From positions 1 through 45,997 of the forward strand of contig JAZQHB010000041.1 of the NCBI GenBank assembly GCA_045540355.1: a DNA stretch of 45,997 nt, given 5' to 3'. The notes beneath the pieces were generated by a model. It did no database searches. It was not told the origin of the DNA and saw only the letters and a list, made by a program, of their open reading frames with translations. This DNA is from RGIG2945 sp045540355. Its GTDB lineage: Bacteria > Bacillota > Clostridia > Oscillospirales > Acutalibacteraceae. Of the stretch, positions 1-8,620 are shown piece after piece; position 1 is the stretch's first letter; each line of letters starts with the position of its first letter. A program made the translations under genes and the position numbers.

Positions 1-1
1 G

Positions 2-712
2 ATACCGACAACAGTTGCAGAAAACACAGGTTATGTATTTGACAGATGGGATACAGATACAAGTGTTGTAACTGATAATCTGATTGTAAATGCAGTATAC
101 AGACCTCTTAATAAGATGTTCACAATAACAACAGTAATAGGCACTACAGCAACAGAGGAAAAATATTACTACAATACTAAGGTAAGAGTAGAGATTACCG
201 ACAGTCAGATTCCCGAGGGCAAGTACTTCGGAGGTTGGTTAATAGATGGCAGCGATACCGTAGCAAGCTATGATGAGGTATTTGAATTCTATGCTTACAA
301 GGATATGACGGTAACAGCAGTCTTTGCCGATAAAGAGGTAGAAGCTACAGCAACGGTAACACTTGCAAGCTCTGTATTTGATGTAGATACAGAAGCAGGA
401 ACTTACAAAGCAAGCCTTATGGTAACAAGAGAATTACCCGAAAATCTTGTGCTTGTAAGCTCAGGGTTGTTGCTTACACAGACGGCTGATTACGGAACAG
501 CCGATAAGCTGACATTTGAAGAACAGTCCGAAAACAGTTCAGCAATCAGACTATACAGAACAGTCCACACAACAAATAACGGACAGTATCAGCTGACAGT
601 GAAGACCTCAACAAGCAAAACACTCTACGCAAGAGGATTTGTGGTCTACCTTGATACAAAAACAGGTAACATAATAACCCTCTACACAGATGTTCAGCAA
701 GTAAATTCATAA
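2..712 (+). CDS. C-terminal end of a secreted InlB-type repeat protein (5' partial)
   Basis: The frame is open to the left edge of the window, so the start lies outside it and about 236 residues are visible. The first third has beta-strand repeats with the GY.F..W and ...V.AVY/VFADKE pattern of Listeria-Bacteroides (InlB B) repeats; the segments around FDRWDTDT and FGGWLIDG are two such units. The rest is a beta-rich tail (LYARGFVVYLDTKTGN) without an LPXTG motif, dockerin or membrane anchor. An extracellular or cell-surface role is inferred from the repeat family; the substrate is unknown. The same repeat class recurs in the giant protein just downstream, so the two may be functionally related. 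A strong terminator follows the stop. Confidence 0.75.
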   Translation: MPTTVAENTGYVFDRWDTDTSVVTDNLIVNAVYRPLNKMFTITTVIGTTATEEKYYYNTKVRVEITDSQIPEGKYFGGWLIDGSDTVASYDEVFEFYAYKDMTVTAVFADKEVEATATVTLASSVFDVDTEAGTYKASLMVTRELPENLVLVSSGLLLTQTADYGTADKLTFEEQSENSSAIRLYRTVHTTNNGQYQLTVKTSTSKTLYARGFVVYLDTKTGNIITLYTDVQQVNS

Positions 713-720
713 CAAACAAA

Positions 721-762
721 AACAAGCTCTGAAGAATAGTTTCTTCAAAGCTTGTTTTTTTA
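721..762 (+). terminator. Rho-independent terminator
   Basis: AACAAGCT and TGAAGAA pair with TTCTTCA and AGCTTGTT around a short loop, with one mismatch, and seven T follow. It begins nine bases after the stop of the partial surface protein. Confidence 0.9.
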
Positions 763-825
763 GAAAAAGCCTTGCAGTAATAAATTGCAAGATTTTAAAA
801 TGTTGCGAGTGTTTATAAATGATTA

Positions 826-1452
826 TTACAAATTAAGCAACTGTTTTTTCTTTGCATCAAATTCTTCTTGTGTAATAACGCCCTTATCAAGCAAATCTTT
901 GAATTTTCCAAGCTGTTCTGCTTCATCAATTGTATGAGCAACAGTTGTAACAATAGTAGCATTATTTTTTTCCTGCTGTCTTGCAATTAAAAGATTATTT
1001 ATAACTTCATAGATTTCTTTTGCATTTTTTATAGCACGAAAGCTAATTTTTCCTGATGATGTAGAAACTGCTACTCCCTTTGAACCTAACATTGCAGTAG
1101 CGGAAACTGAATCAACAGGCAAGTCAACTCTTTTACCCCAGGCGATTTTACCATAAATTCTTCTATCAGTAACTGTAAGTTCAAAACTACGACTCCAAAG
1201 ATATATTATCAAACCGAGCAGACTAAATACAACAGGTACGGGACAAATGTAAACCGCACATTCTTGTAAAAAATAGGCAAATTCAGTTTCATAGCGCTCC
1301 TGAATCCATGAATTGGTATTGTAACTCATACTGCTAACTTGATAACAACAAAACAGAGCAATTGCAGTAACAATTATGCCAATAATTAGTAGTGTTTTCA
1401 AAAGTTTTTTTGTGTTGTATTGCTCACTTTTAATTAAAACTTTTTCTTCCAT
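826..1452 (-). CDS. Membrane protein with bacterial PH-like domain and C-terminal SHOCT domain
   Basis: About 208 residues. Two hydrophobic segments (roughly residues 16-38 and 64-87) are followed by a small beta domain (TVTDRRIYGKIAW...), which resembles bacterial PH-type membrane proteins of the YdbS/YdbT group. The last 30 residues (LGKFKDLLDKGVITQEEFD) are a textbook SHOCT motif, a short domain usually at protein termini and thought to mediate oligomerisation. The ATG chosen has a GGGGG-type ribosome binding site nine bases upstream; a TTG three codons earlier is also open. Function is unknown. The gene lies directly behind a degenerate helix-turn-helix fragment whose end overlaps its start. 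Confidence 0.75.
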   Translation of the reverse strand: MEEKVLIKSEQYNTKKLLKTLLIIGIIVTAIALFCCYQVSSMSYNTNSWIQERYETEFAYFLQECAVYICPVPVVFSLLGLIIYLWSRSFELTVTDRRIYGKIAWGKRVDLPVDSVSATAMLGSKGVAVSTSSGKISFRAIKNAKEIYEVINNLLIARQQEKNNATIVTTVAHTIDEAEQLGKFKDLLDKGVITQEEFDAKKKQLLNL

Positions 1453-1664
1453 TGAACACAACCCCCTTTTGATTATTTTGTTGTGATAAATTCTGTACCG
1501 CCATTCCTATACTTTGCGGCACGTCGTTCATTTGCACATATTTTGATACTGTTGAGCCGCTTCGTCCTATTTTTCTACCAACCTCGGCATAATTGCCGAA
1601 CCGAGCGTATAGACGGTGCATTTCAACGAGTTCTGTTCTGTGGATTTATGTATTCTTCAAATAT
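1430..1664 (-). pseudogene. Frameshifted small helix-turn-helix protein remnant
   Basis: An open frame of about 63 residues contains ARFGNYAEVGRKIGRSGSTV followed by SKYVQ, a convincing helix-turn-helix with the recognition helix at the GSTVSKYV part. The frame has no ribosome binding site at its first ATG. Immediately upstream, a different frame reads IFEEYINPQNRT and would join smoothly to TELVEMHRLYARF after a single-base shift, and a good AAAGGAG box sits just ahead of that segment. The simplest reading is a small DNA-binding protein gene broken by one frameshift. A sequencing error is possible. Its 3' end overlaps the start of the PH/SHOCT gene. Confidence 0.4.
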
Positions 1665-1887
1665 TCTCCTTTCTTAAATCTACACAGATTTATCTCCACA
1701 AAAATAAAAAGTGCGCCAACCGAAGTTAACGCACCAAAAACGCAAACTCCGATTGTCGCTACACAAAACCAGATAAAAGGAAATGACAAAGATTCGCATA
1801 TCATCTGCGGAATTTGCGGTTTTGCAAATTTCAAAATGACACACGAAAAATATAGTATCCCTATAAAAAAGAAAATACCATTCCCAT
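1646..1887 (-). pseudogene. Small two-helix membrane protein, probably frameshifted
   Basis: The open frame without a good start encodes two hydrophobic stretches (SFPFIWFCVATIGVCVFGAL and SVGALFIFVEI). Upstream, ATG GGA ATG begins a short frame (MGMVFSFL) that stops right after a run of six T. One added T would fuse it to FFIGILYFSCVILKFAKPQI, another hydrophobic helix, giving a continuous membrane protein of about 80 residues. This argues for a homopolymer frameshift, either real decay or a sequencing error. It would be the first gene of a leftward unit with the helix-turn-helix remnant and the PH/SHOCT protein. No family recognised. Confidence 0.35.
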
Positions 1888-2037
1888 TGCTTTTATTCGA
1901 TTTTGTGTAGCATAATTAGTATATCACAATTATTTGACTCTTTGCAATAGTTTAATAAAAAATCCCACTTGACATCTTTATAGTTGAGAACTTAAAGTGT
2001 ACATAGTGGGTTATATATTTTGATATAAAGAAAAAAT

Positions 2038-2073
2038 TGAGCGTCCACAGGTCAAATCTCTTATGAATACTCA
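2038..2073. repeat. Dispersed hairpin repeat R1, degenerate copy
   Basis: CACAGGTCAAATCTCTTATG followed by AATACTCA matches the R1 hairpin at 11423-11458 closely. The left arm is mutated (GAGCGTCCA instead of GAGTATTCA), so it no longer folds well. A third R1 copy lies beside tRNA-Pro. The whole stretch 1888-2478 holds no convincing gene: R1, a 62-nt repeat, a terminator, a repeat with promoter-like boxes and the promoter of the next gene fill it. Confidence 0.6.
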
Positions 2074-2077
2074 CTAT

Positions 2078-2139
2078 AACACAGAGGGGCGGTTCTCTCG
2101 TGTGGGATAAAACACAACAACTCCGTCCCCTTGTGTTCT
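2078..2139. repeat. 62-nt dispersed repeat, copy A
   Basis: Aligns without gaps to 24072-24133 at 55 of 62 positions by eye. Its ends are complementary (AACAC/GTGTT), with inner GGGG/CCCC and GTGT/ACAC pairs, so it can fold into a long imperfect hairpin around GGGATAAA. No open frame is conserved. Origin unknown; a small miniature element or structured RNA is possible. Confidence 0.6.
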
Positions 2140-2148
2140 TTTTAAGAC

Positions 2149-2196
2149 CTCTTGATTTTTAAAATTTACCCTAAAAATCAAGAGGCCTCGTTTTTT
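2149..2196 (+). terminator. Rho-independent terminator without an obvious upstream gene
   Basis: A perfect 13-bp stem (CTCTTGATTTTTA / TAAAAATCAAGAG) with a 10-nt loop, followed by GCCTCG and six T. It lies directly after the 62-nt repeat, so it may end a transcript containing that repeat. Confidence 0.75.
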
Positions 2197-2203
2197 GTAT
2201 AAA

Positions 2204-2317
2204 AATATGAAAAACCGCTGAAACATCTTTGTTTCAGCGGTTATGGTACGGATGTTCATAACACAAGCAGTTCTCCGGCAATACATATTCTACTTTCGCA
2301 TTGCAACACATTTCCTC
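2204..2317. repeat. Direct repeat left of the giant gene (R2 copy 1)
   Basis: The first 64 nt are identical to the sequence starting at 8361, which includes the stop codon of the giant gene; the remainder is about 75% similar. Content: a perfect 12-bp hairpin (AACCGCTGAAAC arm), a conserved core TATGGTACGG...CATATTCTA, and an ATTTCCTC box. The two copies bracket the 5.9-kb gene in the same orientation. That this copy begins with the bases around the giant gene's stop codon suggests it once followed a similar gene. Confidence 0.85.
2210..2280 (-). ncRNA. Candidate small RNA, copy 1 (leftward)
   Basis: Read leftward, GAGGAAAT and TAGAAT boxes lie 17 nt apart at 2287-2317. A conserved body (GGAGAACTGCTTGTGTTATG, then AACATCCGTACCATA) follows, ending in a 12-bp hairpin with five T. 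The same order occurs at 8367-8437 and 11416-11498, the last with a different hairpin. No coding sequence is needed to explain the pattern. Transcription is inferred, not shown. Confidence 0.35.
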
Positions 2318-2383
2318 GTATTCTTGCTTCTAATGAAAAGGAGTAAATCTAAGAATTACACGATTCTTCTTATGTGTAAAAAC

Positions 2384-2413
2384 TTGACAAATTCGTCTGT
2401 AGTGGTGTAGTAT
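2384..2413 (+). promoter_or_regulatory. Promoter of the giant surface protein gene
   Basis: TTGACA and TAGTAT separated by 18 nt, about 65 bases ahead of the start codon. A small inverted repeat (AAGAAT...ATTCTT) just upstream of the -35 box could be an operator. Confidence 0.6.
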
Positions 2414-2478
2414 CATATTTAGTATTGTTTATCCATATGCCAATGGGTTTAATTGTTGTTTTTTAGGGGGGAGATTGT

Positions 2479-5400
2479 ATGTTTCAGAAGATTGTATCGC
2501 TGATACTGTCAATAATTATGCTTATGACAGGTATATCCTTTGGGGATATATTCGGCACAACTGTTGAAACGGCAGATGTTGTTACACCTGAAACCGAGAT
2601 TGTTGAATCAGAAAATAAAGAGGAGTTTGAGGTTTCACCTGCGGCAACATCAGTTTCCGTAGGCGACAGCTTTACCTACACCCAGACGGAGCATTGGGGG
2701 AAGGAGAGCAATATCTGGTCATGGCAATGGGCGTTGTCAGACTCCAATGATTTCTCGGATATGACCTTCACTAATGTATCGGGTCAGGGCGATTGCTATG
2801 TTGCCGATTGGGATTTGTATCCCTACTGTGCTGCTCTCTCGGGTGGAAACACTGTTCATCCAAACACTAAAGCTGATGCGGCAAGGGTATTTACCGTTCC
2901 GGTATCGGGCAAGGTAACCGTTTCTGTTTCGGTCGCCCGTAAATCAAATTTTACGGTGAGCTCGAGCGCAACCCCCACTTCCTTCCGCATTTTGCAGGGG
3001 GATACGGTGGTATATCCAACTGTAGGGGAATATAAGATACTTAATTCCACCACTTCCGAAAATATTACTTTAAACCTGAAGGTTCTTGCAGGGGAAAAAA
3101 TTCGCTTTGTGGTGGGGGCTATGGGGCATCAGAGTTCGGATGGCATTACACTTCTGACTACGGTTACATATAATTCTGTCGGAAATCCCGGAACCGAACG
3201 AGTCGGACAGTCTTATACTTTTTCTGCTACTTCTGCAACATGGGGAAAAGCGGACAGCAATTGGTCTTGGGAATATACTCCTAAAAATCAAACCACATTT
3301 TCTTCTATGACATATCAGAATATAAGCGGCTATGGATATATGTATGTTGCCGGTTGGTCAACATATCCCTATAGCTATGTCTCTAATCTTGGTGTAAAAA
3401 TTCATCCGGCGGTGGAGGCTGATACGGTAAAAACCTTTACAGTACCCTACAGCGGAACCGTTAAAATTGATACATCAATTGCCCGATATACACAGTATAA
3501 AGAAAACTCTGAATATACACCTACATCTTTGCGTATTCTGCTCAATGACACACAGGTGTATCCGTTATACAGCGAACATCTTGTTATTACTGACACTAAG
3601 TCAAAGGAGTTTGCTTTTTCCGTACAGGTTCGCAAAGGGGATAAAATCAGATTTGTGGTAGGTAGTATGGAACAAGAGGGTTCTGATGCTGTAGATATGT
3701 ATAATACCGTTACATACACTTCTCTTGATGAAAGCACCATTGTCCCGGGAGATTCATATACTTATCAGGCAACATCTTCCACTTGGGGAAAAGATATCCC
3801 ATATTGGAACTGGGAGTGGAGAGATCAGGACAATACCTTTGGTACAATGACATATCAGAATATAAGTGGCTATGGGTATGTGTATGCATCAGATTGGACA
3901 AATCATATGTATAATTATGTCACTAATCTCGGTGTAAAAATTCATCCTGCAGAAAAGCGAGATACGGTCAAAACCTTTACTGCTCCCTATTCGGGACGAG
4001 TCGGAATGCAGATCAAAGTTGCGCGTGAACAGCAATATGATGCCGCTACATTCGGCTCCAATAACCCGACATCACTTCGTGTTTTCTTAAATGACAAGCA
4101 GATTTATCCCACAGACGGATCATATATTACCCTCACTTCTGCAACTCAACAAACCTTCACCGTTAATGCTGATGTAGTTGCAGGTGATAAGATTCGTTGT
4201 GTTGTGGGTAGTATAGGTGAGACCGGAAGAGATGCGGTCTTGATGTACAATACGGTTACTTATCTTGCGGTCGGACAACGGGAGCTTGCTATGGTTGCAG
4301 ACCAGCAAAATGCAGCGGTTCGTGTTTATGATGTTCATGCGGATAATTGGGACCAAGGTGAACTCATTTGGGACTGGACTCCTACAGCGGAACTTGGCTT
4401 TTCTCAGAAGAGAGCCTTCGGCAATGTCAGCGACGCAAAATTGAGATATTCAAAGTCTTTGATGAAGCACGTTGTTGCAGTTTGCTGTTCAGGTGGCTTT
4501 CTCGGAGTTGTAGATTATGCTACAGGTCAAAAGATTTGGGAGACATCTAAATCCGCCTCAAATCCCCATGCTATCGAATATCTGCCAAACGGTAATGTGG
4601 CGGCAGCCGCCAGTACCGGAAACTCTGTGCGTCTTTATGCGGCATCGCAGAACAGTGAGCAATACGCTGAGGCGACTCTGGAGTCGGCTCACGGTGTTCT
4701 CTGGGATTCTCAACGCAATCTTTTGTGGGCACTCGGCTGGGATGTACTGACTGCATACCGTGTTGGCGGAACCGCTGCGGCTCCCACTCTGACGGAAGCT
4801 AATGAATATCGCGTGACTTTACCAAACACAGGAGGACACGATCTTTCTCCGGTTTATGACAGTACGAACCGACTGTGGGTTTCTACTGTATATGGGACAT
4901 ACCAGTTTGATATTGATACAAAAACCTTCCATACTGATTACGATGCCGCATTGGCTATGAAACGCACTGATGTCAAGGGTATCAGTAATTACAGAGGCTC
5001 TGATACATTAATCAATATTTTTCCTAACAAAACTTATGAGGACTGGAACTCGGATCGCATTTATGTTGCTATGTGCAAAAACGGGGAATTATTCGGTCGA
5101 ACCCAGGCACATTCTGCCGGTGCGTTCTACAAAACCCGAAGTTGGATTCCTGATTATAATTACTATACACAGACCAATGTTACGTTTAATACCAACGACG
5201 GAAGCGGTAACAATACAAACCTTTTCTGCCTTGAACGTGTTACAAATAAAACAGTAAACGGTGTTAAATACTCTTATGACCCGGCAACAGGCATAATAAC
5301 TCTTAACGGTACTGTAAGCGGTACTACGGCAAATAGCATTTATTTCGCAACGGTACCTTTCACCGTTGCGAAAGGAGATGTGTATAATGTTTCAATGGAA

Positions 5401-8367
5401 CGCATTTCAGGTTCTGTATCTTACAGTGATAATGGTTGTCTGGTAGTTGAACTTACTGATAGTGCCACACGTCTGAATCTTGATATGAGAAATGAGATGA
5501 CTCTTTCAAAGACTTGGACAGTACCCGATGCTTCTGTAAGTACCGTAAAAGAAATGAAGCTCCGTGCATGGCGTACTTCCGGAACTACTACACTTACATT
5601 TAATAACTATCAGATTAAAATTAAGCTTGAAAAATCTTCCTCTAAAACTTCATATACCCCTTCAGGTGTTTGTGTAACCTACGGTATCACCTACGGTACC
5701 CTCCCGACACCGACAAGAACGGGTTATACATTTGCAGGTTGGTACACAGCAGCAAGCGGCGGCACACGGGTAACTGCAAGCTCAAAAGTTACAATTACCA
5801 ATGCTCAGACTCTTTATGCACAATGGACAGCAAATAAATACAAGGTAACGTTTAATACCAACGACGGCAATAATACAAATCTTTTCTACCTTGAAAGAGC
5901 CACAAATAAAAATGTAAATGGTATAAAGTACTCTTATGAGCCATCAACAGGTATAATCACACTTAACGGTTCGGCAACGAGTGAACAAACCTTATTTAAT
6001 GCAGCTTTTATTTTTGATGCTGCAAGCATAAATGAATACAGAATATCAGAAGAAATTGTTGGCGGAACAGTAACCGGCGGTGCCTTGGTTATTGACATTC
6101 GTGATTCAGCAGGGATTTCGTACTATCATAATGTGAAAAATGACACCGAGTGGAAATCACGCACCGGCACTACAACACCAAACACATTAAGATTTTGGGT
6201 ATGGTATAATAGTGCAGCCGGTCAAGTGACATTTAATAACTATCAGGTTAAAATCAAGCTTGAAAAATTTTCCTCTAAAACTTCATATACTCCTTCAGGT
6301 ATTTATGCAACCTACGACAGTACCTACGGCACGCTCCCGACACCGACAAGAACGGGTTATACATTTGCAGGTTGGTACACAGCGGCAACAGGCGGTACTA
6401 AGATAACTGCAAACTCAAAAGTAAAAATCACCGATGCACAGACTCTTTATGCACATTGGACTGCAAATACTTATACCATTAGCTTTAATGGCAACGGTAA
6501 TACAGGCGGTTCAACAGCAGATTTGAGCATGACCTATGATACAGCAAAAAATCTTACCGCAAACGGTTTTACAAAAACAAGCTACACTTTTGCAGGTTGG
6601 AATACAAAGGCTGACGGAACAGGAACTAACTATACCAATAAACAAAGTGTTAACAACCTTACTGCGACCAACGGAGGGACAGTAACGCTCTATGCAAAAT
6701 GGACGGCTAAGGCAGTCACGATTACACTTAACGAAAATGGTGGCACCGGAGGTACAGCTTCCGTGACAGCAACTTATGGTAGCAACTTACCGAACATTAC
6801 CGTTCCGACAAAGACGGGATATACCTTTGGAGGTTACTTTGCTGACAACAGAAAAACTTCTTTAACAAGCACTGTAACTGATAAAGGGTCATATTCAAGG
6901 ATTGATTTCAAAATAGACGGCAATGGTTGGAACTTAACAACGGATGGTGATAAGGGCAGACAACTCAAGGCTGTCATCACAATTGTAGATTCCACCTTAA
7001 CAAGTGCACCGGGAATTCAGTTCAATGATGTTAATCTCAACAGCTCTATGTATACAGTAGAAGCAATTACAAACGGTTGGAAATATACCATTGACTTCGA
7101 GATTACAGAAGCTATGTTGACGGCAAAAGGAACTACTCTATACAATACAAATTTTCGGTTTATTGACATTAGAACCACAACAGATTCTTCCGTAATTACA
7201 GTTTCCTCAGCAACTTTGGGAGGAAATATGTACTATGATGCAGAGGGAAAAGGAGTTTTGGTAAGTGATTTTGCAACAAATGATACTCTGTATGCAAGTT
7301 GGAGTGCAAATACATATACCGTTTCTTATAATGCAAATACCGGTACAGGAGCACCGTCAGCACAGACCAAAACACACGGAATATCTCTGACACTCAGCGC
7401 AACCACGCCGACAAGAACGGGTTATACATTCAAAGAATGGAATACAACTCAAAACGGCACAGGCACAAGCTATGCACTGGGTGCAAGTTACACAGCGAAT
7501 GCGTCAGTAACCCTCTATGCACAATGGACGGCAAATACCTATACTGTAACCTTTGACGCAAACGGCGGAGAGTGTGATACTGCAAGTAAAACAGTAACAT
7601 TTGATAGTGCTTATGGAACATTACCGACACCGATAAGACCGGGATATGTGTTTGCAGGCTGGTACACATCGGCAAACGGTGGTACACAGGTGCTGGAATC
7701 AACGAAGGTTTCGACTGTCGGTAGCCACACTCTGTATGCTATCTGGGAAAAGATTATTTTAATCTCTGTTTCAGATGCAGTTATTGATTATGAAAATAAC
7801 TTGATTTATGGTCTTGACGAAAGCTCAACGGATATTAACGAGTATGTTGCATTGTCGGGCGACGGTGCAGAAATCGTGTTTACACCCACCGAAAGTGGTA
7901 ACGGAACAGGCTCGACGGTTACCATTGTTGCAAAGGGCGAAGAAATCGCAAGTTACAGAATTGTCATATTCGGTGATGTAAACGGTGACGGTTGGTATAA
8001 TGGTATGGATGCTACAATCGTTCATTGTCTTGCAAACGGTATGCTTACCAAGGATAATGTAGGTGAAGCAGTTTATATGGCTGCTGACTGTAATCATGAC
8101 GGAGTAATTGATTCGTCGGATGTCGATTTGCTCAATCAGGCAGGTCTTCTCTTTGCAAACATTGACCAAATGAAGTCAGAACAGGAACTTGCAACGGATT
8201 CTGAATATATTGAGTATCTCAATCTGATTGACCAGACTCCCGATACTGAAAATGATGCAGACGAATCCGAACAGGTTATCATTACTGATTTTATATCCTT
8301 GCTTGCATACATCTTTGAAGCTATCAAAAAGCTTCTCAGTATGTTCTTTGCTAAAGAGACAATATGA
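2479..8367 (+). CDS. Giant secreted multidomain protein: triple beta repeat, propeller, InlB repeats, dockerin-like
   Basis: 1962 residues with a strong ribosome binding site (GGGGGGAG) seven bases from the ATG. Residues 1-30 form a signal peptide. Three copies of a ~180-residue beta module follow (about 62-240, 241-420, 421-600), sharing TWGK...W.WEW, TYQNISGYGY and GDKIR.VVGS. Residues ~600-880 look like a DUF6528-type beta-propeller (MVADQQNAAVRVYD, then LIWDW). Residues ~895-1760 alternate jelly-roll-like segments (NTNLF.LER.TNK) with about six InlB/Flg_new repeats (PTPTRTGYTFAGWYTAA). Residues ~1830-1895 carry a type I dockerin-like pair (GDVNGDGWYNGMD and ADCNHDGVIDSSD). The tail (residues ~1934-1962) is an amphipathic helix, FISLLAYIFEAIKKLLSMFF. 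A role in surface binding or a glycan-active complex is inferred; no catalytic domain is recognised. Confidence 0.85.
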   Translation: MFQKIVSLILSIIMLMTGISFGDIFGTTVETADVVTPETEIVESENKEEFEVSPAATSVSVGDSFTYTQTEHWGKESNIWSWQWALSDSNDFSDMTFTNVSGQGDCYVADWDLYPYCAALSGGNTVHPNTKADAARVFTVPVSGKVTVSVSVARKSNFTVSSSATPTSFRILQGDTVVYPTVGEYKILNSTTSENITLNLKVLAGEKIRFVVGAMGHQSSDGITLLTTVTYNSVGNPGTERVGQSYTFSATSATWGKADSNWSWEYTPKNQTTFSSMTYQNISGYGYMYVAGWSTYPYSYVSNLGVKIHPAVEADTVKTFTVPYSGTVKIDTSIARYTQYKENSEYTPTSLRILLNDTQVYPLYSEHLVITDTKSKEFAFSVQVRKGDKIRFVVGSMEQEGSDAVDMYNTVTYTSLDESTIVPGDSYTYQATSSTWGKDIPYWNWEWRDQDNTFGTMTYQNISGYGYVYASDWTNHMYNYVTNLGVKIHPAEKRDTVKTFTAPYSGRVGMQIKVAREQQYDAATFGSNNPTSLRVFLNDKQIYPTDGSYITLTSATQQTFTVNADVVAGDKIRCVVGSIGETGRDAVLMYNTVTYLAVGQRELAMVADQQNAAVRVYDVHADNWDQGELIWDWTPTAELGFSQKRAFGNVSDAKLRYSKSLMKHVVAVCCSGGFLGVVDYATGQKIWETSKSASNPHAIEYLPNGNVAAAASTGNSVRLYAASQNSEQYAEATLESAHGVLWDSQRNLLWALGWDVLTAYRVGGTAAAPTLTEANEYRVTLPNTGGHDLSPVYDSTNRLWVSTVYGTYQFDIDTKTFHTDYDAALAMKRTDVKGISNYRGSDTLINIFPNKTYEDWNSDRIYVAMCKNGELFGRTQAHSAGAFYKTRSWIPDYNYYTQTNVTFNTNDGSGNNTNLFCLERVTNKTVNGVKYSYDPATGIITLNGTVSGTTANSIYFATVPFTVAKGDVYNVSMERISGSVSYSDNGCLVVELTDSATRLNLDMRNEMTLSKTWTVPDASVSTVKEMKLRAWRTSGTTTLTFNNYQIKIKLEKSSSKTSYTPSGVCVTYGITYGTLPTPTRTGYTFAGWYTAASGGTRVTASSKVTITNAQTLYAQWTANKYKVTFNTNDGNNTNLFYLERATNKNVNGIKYSYEPSTGIITLNGSATSEQTLFNAAFIFDAASINEYRISEEIVGGTVTGGALVIDIRDSAGISYYHNVKNDTEWKSRTGTTTPNTLRFWVWYNSAAGQVTFNNYQVKIKLEKFSSKTSYTPSGIYATYDSTYGTLPTPTRTGYTFAGWYTAATGGTKITANSKVKITDAQTLYAHWTANTYTISFNGNGNTGGSTADLSMTYDTAKNLTANGFTKTSYTFAGWNTKADGTGTNYTNKQSVNNLTATNGGTVTLYAKWTAKAVTITLNENGGTGGTASVTATYGSNLPNITVPTKTGYTFGGYFADNRKTSLTSTVTDKGSYSRIDFKIDGNGWNLTTDGDKGRQLKAVITIVDSTLTSAPGIQFNDVNLNSSMYTVEAITNGWKYTIDFEITEAMLTAKGTTLYNTNFRFIDIRTTTDSSVITVSSATLGGNMYYDAEGKGVLVSDFATNDTLYASWSANTYTVSYNANTGTGAPSAQTKTHGISLTLSATTPTRTGYTFKEWNTTQNGTGTSYALGASYTANASVTLYAQWTANTYTVTFDANGGECDTASKTVTFDSAYGTLPTPIRPGYVFAGWYTSANGGTQVLESTKVSTVGSHTLYAIWEKIILISVSDAVIDYENNLIYGLDESSTDINEYVALSGDGAEIVFTPTESGNGTGSTVTIVAKGEEIASYRIVIFGDVNGDGWYNGMDATIVHCLANGMLTKDNVGEAVYMAADCNHDGVIDSSDVDLLNQAGLLFANIDQMKSEQELATDSEYIEYLNLIDQTPDTENDADESEQVIITDFISLLAYIFEAIKKLLSMFFAKETI

Positions 8368-8475
8368 AAAACCGCTGAAACATCTTTGTTTCAGCGGTTA
8401 TGGTACGGATGTTCATAACACAAGTAGTTCTCCGACATTACATATTCTATTTTTTGTACCGTAACACATTTCCTC
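8361..8475. repeat. Direct repeat right of the giant gene (R2 copy 2)
   Basis: Second copy of the repeat at 2204-2317, beginning inside the last codons of the giant gene and containing its stop. It carries the same hairpin and core. Here the core is followed by a broken DUF6809-like start, which copy 1 lacks. Confidence 0.85.
8367..8437 (-). ncRNA. Candidate small RNA, copy 2 (leftward)
   Basis: Same layout as copy 1: GAGGAAAT box, 18-nt variable spacer, TAGAAT box, conserved body, then the AACCGCTGAAAC hairpin and five T on the minus strand. The hairpin would also stop leftward read-through from the C39 peptidase gene and abuts the stop of the convergent giant gene. Confidence 0.35.
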
Positions 8476-8493
8476 AATATGGAGAAATACATA

Positions 8494-8535
8494 ATGTCAG
8501 CAATTATTGAAGATTTTTATTACGGCAACCATTGA
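8494..8535 (+). pseudogene. Broken DUF6809-like small gene
   Basis: Encodes MSAIIEDFYYGNH and stops. The nucleotide sequence matches the intact gene at 11556 (MSNIIEDFYYGNIEPQ...) up to GGCAAC, where one extra C shifts the frame. The ribosome binding site region (TATGGAGAAATACATA) is conserved. After it, to 8620, only AT-rich sequence and a strong GGGGGG box without a convincing reading frame are seen. Confidence 0.6.
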
Positions 8536-8620
8536 CGGCAAAGGTATTTTAATAAAATCTTAACTGAAGAAATGTTTTTATCAAAATAGGGGGGTAGATG
8601 TTATTTTTAATAACTAAATT

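Noticed and set aside
2074..2286. 70-codon minus-strand ORF
   Set aside because: Made entirely of repeat, terminator and candidate small-RNA sequence; no ribosome binding site.
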